A DNA stretch of 16,722 bases from Candidatus Uhrbacteria bacterium. Its GTDB lineage: Bacteria > Patescibacteriota > Patescibacteriia > UBA9934 > GWF2-40-263. The stretch lies in NCBI GenBank assembly GCA_018700535.1, contig JABITQ010000093.1, forward strand, positions 1-16,722, given 5' to 3'. The position numbers and the translations under genes are program-made. Positions 7,984-15,800 of the stretch are shown here, in pieces. The first letter of the stretch is position 1; the number at the start of each line of letters is the position of its first letter. Under the pieces are notes generated by a model that was not told the origin of the DNA, made no database searches, and saw only the letters and a program-made list of their open reading frames with translations.

Positions 7984-8082
7984 TTACTCATCAACACGAT
8001 CCTGAATCACTTCCACACCTTCTTTTGCAATTGGAATGTTTAACGAACTCATTTTCTCTCTCGCTGGAGCAAGCCACAGCAT
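7984..8082 (-). CDS. Short ORF of unknown function (32 aa), possibly the 5' part of a broken gene
   Basis: ATG at 8080-8082 to TAA at 7984-7986. The product reads MLWLAPAREKMSSLNIPIAK and then an acidic helical end (EVIQDRVDE). An internal ATG at codon 11 has a GAGAG three nt upstream and is the better ribosome site. The frame stays open further upstream, but only through the tRNA-Pro terminator and tRNA, which cannot be coding. The stop is followed after 11 nt by the next short ORF in another frame. No function is recognised. Confidence 0.25.
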   Translation of the reverse strand: MLWLAPAREKMSSLNIPIAKEGVEVIQDRVDE

Positions 8083-8122
8083 TGACCGTTGATCATATCG
8101 TTCACTTAAATAATGCCAAACA

Positions 8123-8154
8123 AAAAGACACCCACCATAATGTGAGTGTCTTTT
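8123..8154 (-). terminator. Terminator of tRNA-Pro
   Basis: Stem arms at 8123-8135 and 8142-8154 with a 6-nt loop. On the minus strand they read AAAAGACACTCAC and GTGGGTGTCTTTT, followed by further T. One pair is G.T on the minus strand but A.C on the plus strand, so the hairpin is best in the minus direction, directly after tRNA-Pro. Confidence 0.85.
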
Positions 8155-8155
8155 C

Positions 8156-8232
8156 TGGTCGGGATGACAGGACTCGAACCTGCGGCCTCTTGGTCCCAAA
8201 CCAAGCGCTCTAGCCTGCTGAGCTACATCCCG
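8156..8232 (-). tRNA. tRNA-Pro (anticodon TGG), CCA encoded
   Basis: The 7-bp acceptor stem CGGGATG / CATCCCG, the anticodon stem CTTGG / CCAAG around the loop TTTGGGA, and the T-arm with TTCGAGT are all present. The anticodon is TGG (plus-strand 8196-8198), which reads CCN proline codons. Discriminator A is followed by a genome-encoded CCA. Promoter and terminator are both visible, so it is transcribed as a single unit. Confidence 0.96.
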
Positions 8233-8275
8233 ATATGCCACATGAGACAAAGTATCTGTACGTGACGACTGCGAG

Positions 8276-8304
8276 AATATAACAAATATAGGGCAATTGA
8301 GCAA
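8276..8304 (-). promoter_or_regulatory. Promoter of tRNA-Pro
   Basis: Minus strand: -35 TTGCTC (8299-8304), a 17-bp spacer and -10 TATATT (8276-8281), with an upstream TG making it an extended -10. The start is predicted about 37 nt before the mature tRNA. Confidence 0.65.
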
Positions 8305-8315
8305 GGCCTGGCATC

Positions 8316-8343
8316 TAGACAATTAATTGCCTTTTGCTAAGGT
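8316..8343 (+). promoter_or_regulatory. Possible weak promoter of the hydroxylase gene
   Basis: TAGACA (8316-8321), a 16-bp spacer and TAAGGT (8338-8343) preceded by TGC, so a weak extended -10. It is divergent from the tRNA-Pro promoter and about 30 nt before the start codon. The consensus match is modest. Confidence 0.3.
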
Positions 8344-8361
8344 GTAGAAGCACAAATAATT

Positions 8362-8366
8362 GGAGG
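8362..8366 (+). promoter_or_regulatory. Strong Shine-Dalgarno that decides the hydroxylase start
   Basis: GGAGG, five nt before the GTG at 8372-8374. It selects this GTG over an in-frame TTG (8360), which would lie before it, and over the ATG at 8381, which is 14 nt away. No other gene in the window has such a canonical site. Confidence 0.75.
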
Positions 8367-8371
8367 GTTTT

Positions 8372-9064
8372 GTGAGTCAGATGAGAAAAGGCAGAGCTGC
8401 CGAGGTTTATGACAAACAGATAGGTAAGTTGCCGCACTGGTACAAACCATGGCTCCATGGGGCCGTAACACCGTGCATTGCCATCATCTGTATCGCGATC
8501 GCGCTCATCTATGTAGACTGGCCTATTGGTGAACGCTTGGCGTTCTGGGTTTGCTCGTTCGTCTTTTTGAATCTGGTGGAATACTGCTTTCACAAATTCG
8601 TTATGCACAGACCCCCAGGAGCCGGCGCACTCTCTGGTCTTCACAGGCGCATCTACAACCGCCACAGAAAAATGCATCATGTGGTCTTCACAAACGTCTA
8701 CATTGTAGACGACCCCCGAGAAGCATCGCTCATCTTGCTTCCTGGTCTTCTTGCCCCAGTCGTGATTGTTGGCCTGATTCTTTTTTCAGGACTCATTTGG
8801 TTGATTGGAGACATGAGCGCATCGCTTCTGATGATCTCTAGCACGACCAGCTACTTCGCATTCTACGAAATGTGCCACTTGGTTTACCACCTCTCCCCAA
8901 CAAACGGGGTTGCCAGCTATTGGCCAATCAATAAACTCGCTCTCTTTCATCGGTCGCACCACGTGCCAAGGTGGATGGAAAAACACAACTTCAACATCAC
9001 CGTCCCGTTATGGGATCTCATTCTTGGAACACTCAAGCGACCAAGCAAAGACGATCTCACCTAG
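8372..9064 (+). CDS. Membrane fatty acid hydroxylase / sterol desaturase superfamily protein
   Basis: A 230-residue di-iron membrane enzyme of the fatty acid hydroxylase superfamily, which uses O2 to hydroxylate or desaturate lipid substrates. The histidine clusters are complete: HKFVMH (74-79, HX4H), HRKMHH (98-103, HX3HH), CHLVYH (168-173), HRSHH (193-197, HX2HH) and His205 in EKHN. The WDLILGT motif near the C-terminus is also typical. Hydrophobic segments lie at about 31-50, 56-73, 119-146 and 150-168. The first box resembles carotene hydroxylases, but the C-terminal part is more like fatty acid/sterol hydroxylases, so the substrate is unknown. It stands alone on the plus strand between two tRNAs, with its own terminator. 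Together with its strong Shine-Dalgarno this suggests an acquired gene. The GTG start is chosen from that site. Confidence 0.85.
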   Translation: MSQMRKGRAAEVYDKQIGKLPHWYKPWLHGAVTPCIAIICIAIALIYVDWPIGERLAFWVCSFVFLNLVEYCFHKFVMHRPPGAGALSGLHRRIYNRHRKMHHVVFTNVYIVDDPREASLILLPGLLAPVVIVGLILFSGLIWLIGDMSASLLMISSTTSYFAFYEMCHLVYHLSPTNGVASYWPINKLALFHRSHHVPRWMEKHNFNITVPLWDLILGTLKRPSKDDLT

Positions 9065-9091
9065 CCCCAACACTGTTGGGGTATTTGTTTT
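9065..9091 (+). terminator. Terminator of the hydroxylase gene
   Basis: A 7-bp GC-rich stem CCCCAAC / GTTGGGG with a 3-nt loop starts at the base after the TAG stop and is followed by TATTTGTTTT. Confidence 0.8.
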
Positions 9092-9109
9092 GATGAGCAT
9101 TTACCCTTC

Positions 9110-9138
9110 TTGACACCAGCTCATTGAGAACATATACT
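9110..9138 (+). promoter_or_regulatory. Promoter of tRNA-Gly
   Basis: A near-perfect housekeeping sigma promoter: TTGACA (9110-9115), a 17-bp spacer and TATACT (9133-9138). The start is expected near 9145, about 35 nt before the tRNA. Confidence 0.85.
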
Positions 9139-9179
9139 CCCCCTTGTCCACGAACCACACAATCATCACAGCGTTATTT

Positions 9180-9254
9180 GCGGGTATAGTATAATGGCTA
9201 TTATGCGAGGTTTCCAACCTTGAGATGGGAGTTCGATCCTCCCTACCCGCTCCA
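9180..9254 (+). tRNA. tRNA-Gly (anticodon TCC), CCA encoded
   Basis: The acceptor stem GCGGGTA / TACCCGC, the anticodon stem CGAGG / CCTTG around TTTCCAA, and the T-arm GGGAG / CTCCC with loop TTCGATC are present. The anticodon TCC reads GGA/GGG glycine codons. Discriminator T is followed by an encoded CCA. A strong promoter and a terminator flank it. Confidence 0.96.
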
Positions 9255-9285
9255 GAAAAAATTCCAGCTTAGCTGGAATTTTTTC
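9255..9285 (+). terminator. Terminator of tRNA-Gly
   Basis: A perfect 14-bp stem (GAAAAAATTCCAGC / GCTGGAATTTTTTC) with a TTA loop starts right after the tRNA CCA and has a T-run in its 3' arm. It is symmetrical enough to work on both strands. Confidence 0.85.
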
Positions 9286-9307
9286 TTTGGAGCTGGTAGG
9301 GAATAAC

Positions 9308-9346
9308 ATAATAAAAGACCACCTATGAAAGGCGGTCTTTTATTAT
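9308..9346 (-). terminator. Terminator of the yebC-ruvC unit, overlapping the ruvC stop
   Basis: A long stem (minus strand AATAAAAGACCGCC / GGTGGTCTTTTATT) with a 7-nt loop. One pair is G.T on the minus strand but A.C on the plus strand, so it is built for the minus direction. Its first base is the last base of the ruvC stop codon. Confidence 0.8.
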
Positions 9347-9828
9347 TACCATTTTTTTGTACTAGCTGTAATCGCCACAGCAATTGCGTCGGCTGCATCA
9401 TCTGGCTTTGGAATCTTCGGCAATCCAAGCAGTTGCTTTACCATCTTCTGCATCGCTGACTTCCCCGCCTTACCATCTCCAGTTAACGCCTTCTTAATTT
9501 GTGAAGGTGTGTACTCAAACACCGGTATTGCCGCCTGAGCAGCCATCAAGTTTGCGATCCCTCGAGCCTCTGCAACTTTCATTGCTGTCGTCGTGTTTGT
9601 TCCAAAATAAAGCTTCTCAATCGCCATAGCATCAGGCTTATGGTGTTCAAAAATTTCGTGTAAGTCATTTGCGAGACTTAATAGTCTGCGCTCGAATGCA
9701 TCACCTGCCGTCGTCATGGCCACACCATAGTCGATCAACTGAATCTTGTTTCCTTCAACAAGAATCACACCAAACCCCATGCGACCATATCCGGGGTCTA
9801 TACCGATAATAATTTTTCCTTCCGACAT
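9346..9828 (-). CDS. ruvC: Holliday junction endonuclease RuvC
   Basis: A 160-residue endonuclease that cuts Holliday junctions symmetrically as a dimer in the last step of recombination repair. The four catalytic acids are in place: Asp11 in GIDPG, Glu71 in AIEKLYF, and Asp144 and Asp147 in DDAADA. The EARGIANLMAAQAA helix and TPSQIKKALTGDGKAGK also match the family. Length is close to the usual 160-175. It starts two nt after the yebC stop with no Shine-Dalgarno, so it is probably translated by coupling. In many bacteria yebC is followed by ruvC, ruvA and ruvB. Here a terminator directly follows ruvC, so ruvAB, if present, lie elsewhere. Confidence 0.95.
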   Translation of the reverse strand: MSEGKIIIGIDPGYGRMGFGVILVEGNKIQLIDYGVAMTTAGDAFERRLLSLANDLHEIFEHHKPDAMAIEKLYFGTNTTTAMKVAEARGIANLMAAQAAIPVFEYTPSQIKKALTGDGKAGKSAMQKMVKQLLGLPKIPKPDDAADAIAVAITASTKKW

Positions 9829-9830
9829 AA

Positions 9831-10547
9831 TTATGCTTCGTTGGTAAAAACAGTATCAACATCATCGAGCTCATCAAGTAATTCGACAAGCTCCTCTAGC
9901 TTTCCGCGATCCTCTTCATTGAGGACGAGAGTCTCTTTCGCCAAATATTCAAGCCCAGCTCCCTCTACATTCAACTCAAGCCCCTTAATCACATCAAGAA
10001 CATTCTTAAGCTCTCTCACCTCAGTAACAACTTCCACAACTTCATCAATCTGTTTAATATCCTCTGCCCCAGCGTCAATCAATGCGAGCTCTAGCGCATC
10101 GTCAATAGTTGCATTTATTACGATCACTCCCTTTTGATCAAACATCCACATTACCGATCCTTGCTCCCCTGGATTACCTCCATTCTTTTTCATGACTGTG
10201 CGCACCTCAGCGTTTGATCGGTTTCGGTTGTCCGTTAGGCATTGAATCAATAAGGCAGATCCTCCAGGGCCATAACCTTCATATATGATCTCCTCAATCA
10301 CACCACCATCAGAACCTTCGCCTGTTCCACGCTTGATTGCCCTCTCAATATTATCCTTAGGCATGTTGGCAGACTTTGCTGCATCTACCGCCACACGGAG
10401 TTGGAAATTGAAATTCATATCCGCACCCCCACCATCTTTTGCGGCGATCGTGATCGACTTTGCAAGCTTGGTAAAGACCTGCCCACGCTTTGCGTCGATC
10501 AATCCTTTTTTCTTTTGAATATTATGCCATTTACTGTGTCCACTCAT
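9831..10547 (-). CDS. yebC: YebC/TACO1 family protein
   Basis: A 238-residue protein of the conserved YebC/PmpR/TACO1 family. Members were described as DNA-binding regulators, and more recently family members have been linked to translation at difficult (proline-rich) stretches. The N-terminus MSGHSKWHNIQKKK and the KGGG-type and GYGPGGSALLI motifs are diagnostic. The acidic end (LEELVELLDELDDVDTVFTN) matches the family. I choose the ATG at 10545-10547, which gives the canonical MSGHSKW start. An in-frame GTG two codons upstream would lie at or before the predicted transcription start. It forms a two-gene unit with ruvC. Which role applies here cannot be told from sequence. Confidence 0.94.
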   Translation of the reverse strand: MSGHSKWHNIQKKKGLIDAKRGQVFTKLAKSITIAAKDGGGADMNFNFQLRVAVDAAKSANMPKDNIERAIKRGTGEGSDGGVIEEIIYEGYGPGGSALLIQCLTDNRNRSNAEVRTVMKKNGGNPGEQGSVMWMFDQKGVIVINATIDDALELALIDAGAEDIKQIDEVVEVVTEVRELKNVLDVIKGLELNVEGAGLEYLAKETLVLNEEDRGKLEELVELLDELDDVDTVFTNEA

Positions 10548-10556
10548 ATGCACAAG

Positions 10557-10585
10557 ATCTTACCAGTCAAAACCAGAGATCACAA
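10557..10585 (-). promoter_or_regulatory. Promoter of yebC-ruvC
   Basis: Minus strand: TTGTGA (10580-10585), a 17-bp spacer and TAAGAT (10557-10562) preceded by TGG, an extended -10. The predicted start is near 10549-10551, only two to four nt before the yebC ATG, so the mRNA would be almost leaderless. It lies in the short gap after the response regulator stop. Confidence 0.6.
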
Positions 10586-10594
10586 TGTTGAATA

Positions 10595-10975
10595 TTAGCT
10601 ACCGATCACTGCTTGAATTTCCTCAATAATCTGTTTAATACTCACTTCAGTTTTAACGATATGTTTTACAACTCCAAGCGCTTCTGTTTTTGACACATCT
10701 ACATCCTGAGCAAGGTTTGACAACACAATTGCCGGCGGAGCGTTTTCCCCTTTGTTCTTGACCAACGCCTCAAGAAATTCAAACCCATCCATTTTTGGCA
10801 TGATCAAATCCAACACAATGATAGAAAAGCCTTTTGCCTCAATCGCACTCACGGCCTCCTCTCCATTATTTGCCACCGCAACTTCATATCCTTCCTTTTC
10901 AAGAGATGACGCAAGAAGACTGGAAAGCATGGTGTCGTCCTCTACTAGTAGAATATGTTTCTTATCTAAGCTCAT
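10595..10975 (-). CDS. Single-domain response regulator (receiver only)
   Basis: A 126-residue CheY-like receiver with no output domain. The acidic pocket Glu12/Asp13/Asp14 (LLVEDD), phospho-acceptor Asp56 (IIVLDLIMPKMDG), Ser86 in VLSNL and Lys108 in IVKTE are all present, so it should be phosphorylatable. The start codon shares an ATGA overlap with the histidine kinase stop, which makes the kinase its likely partner. Without a DNA-binding domain it must act through protein contacts or as a phosphate relay. The target is not visible; the pilus motor genes further left are one possibility, but that is speculation. Confidence 0.92.
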   Translation of the reverse strand: MSLDKKHILLVEDDTMLSSLLASSLEKEGYEVAVANNGEEAVSAIEAKGFSIIVLDLIMPKMDGFEFLEALVKNKGENAPPAIVLSNLAQDVDVSKTEALGVVKHIVKTEVSIKQIIEEIQAVIGS

Positions 10976-12807
10976 ACGTCACTTTTTTTAAGAGTAATTG
11001 TGAACGCTGCACCCTGCCCATCTGTTGATTCAAAACCAATTTTACCCCCCATCAATTCAACCATTTGTTTTACTGCGTGCAACCCAAGACCAACGCCCCC
11101 AACACCACTTTGAACGGCATTTGAAGCACGGAAGAACTTTGAAAATATTTTACTCTTCTCATCATCAGGGATTCCAATACCTGTATCTTGAATGATGATT
11201 TTCGTAAGCTTTTCATCTTCCTCAAAAGAAATAGTGATTTTTCCTTTTTCTCTATTATATTTAATCGCATTTTGAATCAGTGCTGAACAAACTTCTCTGA
11301 TAAGCGCAGGGTCTACATTAACGAGCGCTACTTTCTTCTCAGTGTTCAGAGTGTATTGAATCTGTTTATCTTGAATTTGAATATTGAATACATTGTCTAC
11401 AAGCGTATTGATAACATCAATAATATTCACTGGCTCTGGATTGAACTGAATTTTCCCAGAGTCAATTCGAGAAATGCTAAGAAAATCATTTACTAATGTA
11501 ATCAACCTCTCTGTCGAGGAATTCATCCGATCAATGTATTCCTTTTGCGTCTCGGTGAGTACACCAGCGTCACCGTCAGCAACAATCTGCCCATACCACT
11601 TCATTGTGGCGAGTGGAGCGCGCAACTGATGTGAAGCAATCGAGATAAACTCCGTCTTCATTTCATTCAACTCCCCGAGTCGTTCAACCATCGAGTTGAA
11701 AGAATTACCAAGCGTCTCAAGCTCATCATTCGTTTCAATCTTTGTTCGAGCAGAAAAATCACCAGACTCCAACAGTTTTGTCTTCTCAATGAGATTACGA
11801 ATAGGGAAAACCAACTTTCTTACAACAACCATACTAAGCAATGATCCAAATGCCAAAACAATAAGAATTAGAATTCCGATTTGCTTTTGTGTTTTATTTA
11901 TTTCCGCAAACGCTTCCTGCTCTTGTAATTCTGCTACTAATGTCCAGCCGTTTGGTAAACACATCGCAGCACCGACGTTCTGTTTTCCAGTATAACTCTC
12001 AAAAAAACCTGTCGTCTCGATATCAAAAGCACACTGTAATACTGGCTGAATTGTGATTAGCTTATTCAATACTACGTCATCAATATATCGTGAAGCTGAG
12101 ATCATGTATCCATCAGTATCAACTAAATACATTTCAAAAGACTCACTTCTTCCTCGGAGAGAAGATTGCGCACCCAAATCTTCGGAATACACCCCGGACA
12201 TCAAATCATTAAAGATGTTCGCATTAAGATAAGCAACCAAGTATCCATTAATATGTTCACCAACTCTGTCATACAAAGGTGCTGCTGCAGCCAGCACCAA
12301 ACGAGCATCTCCAAAATATTCACCTCTACGCACAGTATCTAGCACTACTTCACCATAATCCATTGGTAATAGATTGTGGAATGCTGAATCCTCAGGTTCT
12401 GTCTGACCGATCTCAGAATCTGCTGTTGCAGCGATTGTTTTTCCCTCAAGGTCAATAATCTTGATCCCAACCATTGCATTCTCAAGACTAAGTTTGTTTT
12501 TGATCAAATGCTGATTCAGCTCTTTAATCACAACTGCATCTGCCTCACCAAGAACAATCTCTTGTGTTTTATCCCGAATAAATCCATCTGAAGCAAAGTC
12601 GCTTGTACGTGCAGCAATACGATCAAGAAACATAAGCACGGCCCCCTCTTGTGTTTCGGTTAACAACGTAAGATCGCTCAAAATACGTTTTGTGATCCCT
12701 TCCTTGGCAGACTGAAATGTAAACAGACCTGTTACAAGAACCGCAAACGTTGCGATAAAACTAAAACTTAGGAAAAGCTTCTTACCGATCGTCATTTTTA
12801 TGATCAT
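10972..12807 (-). CDS. Membrane sensor histidine kinase (Cache-like sensor, HAMP, HisKA, HATPase)
   Basis: A 611-residue kinase. A transmembrane helix at about 11-30 is followed by a large extracytoplasmic sensor (about 35-305) that looks like a double Cache domain (GIKIIDLEGKTIA, PLYD, MYLVDTDGYMISAS, GAAMCLPNGWTLVAE). A second membrane helix (about 309-330) leads to a HAMP linker (331-385). The HisKA helix has His393 in ISIASHQLRAPL. The ATPase domain has the N box around Asn513 (IQNAIKYN), DTGIGIP (541-547) and GVGLGL (571-576). All catalytic motifs are present. It is coupled to a receiver-only regulator by an ATGA overlap. The ATG at 12805-12807 sits about two nt behind the predicted transcription start; another ATG four codons later is possible. 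The ligand is unknown. Confidence 0.93.
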   Translation of the reverse strand: MIIKMTIGKKLFLSFSFIATFAVLVTGLFTFQSAKEGITKRILSDLTLLTETQEGAVLMFLDRIAARTSDFASDGFIRDKTQEIVLGEADAVVIKELNQHLIKNKLSLENAMVGIKIIDLEGKTIAATADSEIGQTEPEDSAFHNLLPMDYGEVVLDTVRRGEYFGDARLVLAAAAPLYDRVGEHINGYLVAYLNANIFNDLMSGVYSEDLGAQSSLRGRSESFEMYLVDTDGYMISASRYIDDVVLNKLITIQPVLQCAFDIETTGFFESYTGKQNVGAAMCLPNGWTLVAELQEQEAFAEINKTQKQIGILILIVLAFGSLLSMVVVRKLVFPIRNLIEKTKLLESGDFSARTKIETNDELETLGNSFNSMVERLGELNEMKTEFISIASHQLRAPLATMKWYGQIVADGDAGVLTETQKEYIDRMNSSTERLITLVNDFLSISRIDSGKIQFNPEPVNIIDVINTLVDNVFNIQIQDKQIQYTLNTEKKVALVNVDPALIREVCSALIQNAIKYNREKGKITISFEEDEKLTKIIIQDTGIGIPDDEKSKIFSKFFRASNAVQSGVGGVGLGLHAVKQMVELMGGKIGFESTDGQGAAFTITLKKSDV

Positions 12808-12815
12808 ACAAAAAC

Positions 12816-12824
12816 ATTATACCA
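12816..12824 (-). promoter_or_regulatory. Extended -10 promoter of the histidine kinase unit
   Basis: TGGTATAAT on the minus strand, a perfect extended -10. Its first base is the last base of the rpoC terminator stem, so the -35 position falls inside that hairpin and has no consensus. The start is predicted at about 12809, two nt before the ATG at 12807. Confidence 0.6.
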
Positions 12825-12854
12825 AAACACCCCAAGATATTCTTGGGGTGTTTT
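12824..12854 (-). terminator. Terminator of rpoC
   Basis: A perfect 14-bp stem (AAAACACCCCAAGA / TCTTGGGGTGTTTT) with a 3-nt loop, starting about 11 nt after the rpoC stop and ending in TTTT. Confidence 0.9.
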
Positions 12855-12865
12855 ATCTTCTCTGC

Positions 12866-15800
12866 TTACTCTGTCTTTTTAGGCTCCTTAGTTGCTTTTT
12901 CGATCTCTGCGCTAGCAGAAGCGGCGGTATCTTCCTTTACCACCTTTGCCTCTGACCTTACCGCGCCAACATCTCCGATCATTTCCTTTTGCATATCACC
13001 GAATCCGGTTCCTGCAGGAATCAATCGTCCGATAATCACGTTCTCCTTAAGCCCATCGAGCTTATCTACCTTTCCAGTCACAGATGCGTTAATAAGCACG
13101 CGAGCTGTTTCTTGGAAGGATGCAGATGAGAGCCATGAATCTGTTGAAAGAGAGATCTTTGTGATTCCGAGGAACAATGGGTCAGCCGTTGCGACTGTTC
13201 CCTTTGCTGAAACGCCGTCGTTTGCATCCTCAAAGGTTGCTTTCTCGATAGTCTCACCTGGAAGCAAGTCAGTGTCTCCTGGGTCAACAATCTTCACACG
13301 AGAGAACATCTGTTTGACGATAATCTCGATGTGCTTGTTGTTTACCTTCTGTCCCTGAGATGAGTAGATGTACTGGATCTCAGTTGAGAGATACTTCTGC
13401 ACTGCATCCTGCCCCTTAAACTTGAAGAGGACTTGGAGATCAAGATGGCCATCTGTAAGCGCATCTCCACCCTTCACCTCGTCGCCATCCTTGATGTACA
13501 ACGTGTATCCTGGTGGAATGATGTACTCACGAATCTTCTCCATCTCGTAGATAACCATTACAGCGTTGTTTTTCTTCATTTTAATCACACCCTTTGCAGG
13601 CGCAATGAACTCAACACCAGAACCTTTACGAGCAATGACTTGTCCACCCTTCACAGCATCACCATCTTTCACTAAACATTCACCAGTCTTTCCAAAGCTG
13701 AATGACTCATCACCGACGCCCATGTAGGCAATCTTGACAGTCTTCTGTCCTGGACGTGTATCGAGGATCTGCTTTCCGGTACCAGCCTGAACGATCTCAC
13801 GCTGAGCTGTCTCAACAGCTGCCTTACCAGACACCTCTGCCATGATAGCTTTTTGTTTAGGGTTACGAGCCTCAAACAATTCTTCAACACGAGGGAGTCC
13901 TTGTGTAATATCTTTTCCAGCAACTCCACCTGTGTGGAAGGTACGCATAGTTAGCTGTGTACCAGGCTCTCCAATTGACTGAGCAGCCATGATTCCAACA
14001 GCGGTTCCAGGACGCACAAGCTTATTGTACGCAAGGTCATATCCATAACACGTCTGACAAATTCCGCGTCGCATCAAACATGTCATCACCGAACGCACAT
14101 GCGCTTCTTCCAAATCTTTGTCTGCAGCTTCAATGTCACGAATGTGTTGCTCGGTAATGAGTTCACCCGCTGGAACAATCACCTTACGTCCACCTGGCTT
14201 CTTCAAATCAGAGAGGACGAATCGTCCGAGAATACGGATAAGCAATGGCTCACCAATTTCTTCAGACTCTTCCTTTGTGAGGACCACACCTTCTGTGTCA
14301 CCACACTCAACCTCACGCACAACAACATCCTGCGCTACGTCTACCAAACGACGTGTGAGGTAACCAGCGTTCGCTGTACGAAGCGCTGTGTCCGTAAGAC
14401 CCTTACGCACACCATGAGAGGAGATAAAGAACTCCAGCACGTCGTAACCATCTTTAAATGAAGACTTAACAGGAAGCTCAATGATCTCACCAGCAGGGTT
14501 AGACACGAGCCCCTTCATACCAATCATCTGTGTCATCTGACCCCATGATCCACGCGCACCAGATTCGATCATTGTGGATGCTGGGTTGTTCTTTGGAAGC
14601 ACTTTCTTTGCCTCCTCTGAAATACGATCCTTAATTTCGCTCCACACCTTAATGATAGAAGAGTGACGCTCAGACCCAGTAAGTAGCCCCTGTTCAAAGT
14701 AAGACTCTACTTCTTGGATGCGCTTGTCTCCCTCTTGAATAAGATCATGTTTTGCTGATACATCCGGCAAGTCACCCATTCCCCATGAGTACCCAGCACG
14801 TGTTGAGTATTCAAAACCGAGACTCTTTAGTCTGTCGAGGAATCCAGAAGTCTTTTCTGACCCATGAAGCTCGAGGTAGTACTTAACAATTGCAGAAAGT
14901 GGTTTCTTTCCAAGCACTTCATTTTTGAATGGGATCTCTGTTGGGAACTGTGAGTTCACCAATACACGTCCTGGAGTTGTGATGACAATCTCGCCATCAT
15001 CTAAGCGAACAACAATCCAATCACGCAAACCAACCTGCTTAACTTGCGCTGCGTATAGCGCATCTGTTTCATTTCCAAATAATGGAAGTCCTTTTTTTTC
15101 AGTAGGTGTTGGAGTTACTTCCATTGTAAGGAAGTAGATTCCCCAAGCAATATCTTTTCCAGGAGTTGCCACAGGTCCACCGTGGGCAGGCTTAAGCAAG
15201 TTCTTTGTTGCAAGCATAATCTCTCGCGCCTCAGCACGAGCTTCTTCTGTAAGAGGAACGTGCACAGCCATCTGGTCACCATCGAAGTCAGCGTTATACG
15301 CATCACAAACGAGAGGGTGAATCTTCAAAGCTTTTCCTTCAATCAATACTGGGCGGAATGCCTGAATACCAAGACGGTGAAGCGTTGGCGCTCGGTTAAG
15401 AAGCACAAATGCATCACGTGTAACCTCTTCTAGAATATCCCAAGTTTCAGGACGGTCAGACTCAATAAAACGGTTTGCGGAACGAATGTTATGAACGTAC
15501 TCACGCTCAATCAACTTTGAAATTACAAACGGCTTAAAGAGTTCAAGTGCCATCTTCTTTGGGATACCACATTGATCAAGTTTGAGATGCGGCCCCACAA
15601 CAATCACTGAACGACCGGAGTAGTCAATACGCTTACCAAGCAAGTTCTGACGGAAACGCCCCTGCTTTCCCTTGAGTTGGTCAGCAAGTGACTTCAACTG
15701 ACGCTTCTTACCTGTTGAAGCAATCACCGTCTTTGAGTGACGTGCACTGTTATCGATAAGAGCATCAACAGCCTCTTGCAGCATGCGCTTCTCGTTTCGA

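Noticed and set aside
7923..8213. Plus-strand 96-codon ORF, and the full minus-strand frame 7984-8322
   Set aside because: Both run through tRNA-Pro and its terminator, so they cannot be genes at full length. Only the part of the minus frame after the terminator is kept, as a weak short ORF.
8315..8986. Minus-strand frames opposite the hydroxylase gene
   Set aside because: The plus-strand frame has all histidine motifs and a strong Shine-Dalgarno, so the minus frames are shadows.
8156..9254. Integrated element with att sites at the two tRNAs
   Set aside because: I find no duplicate of either tRNA 3' end nearby, and no integrase or other mobile gene.
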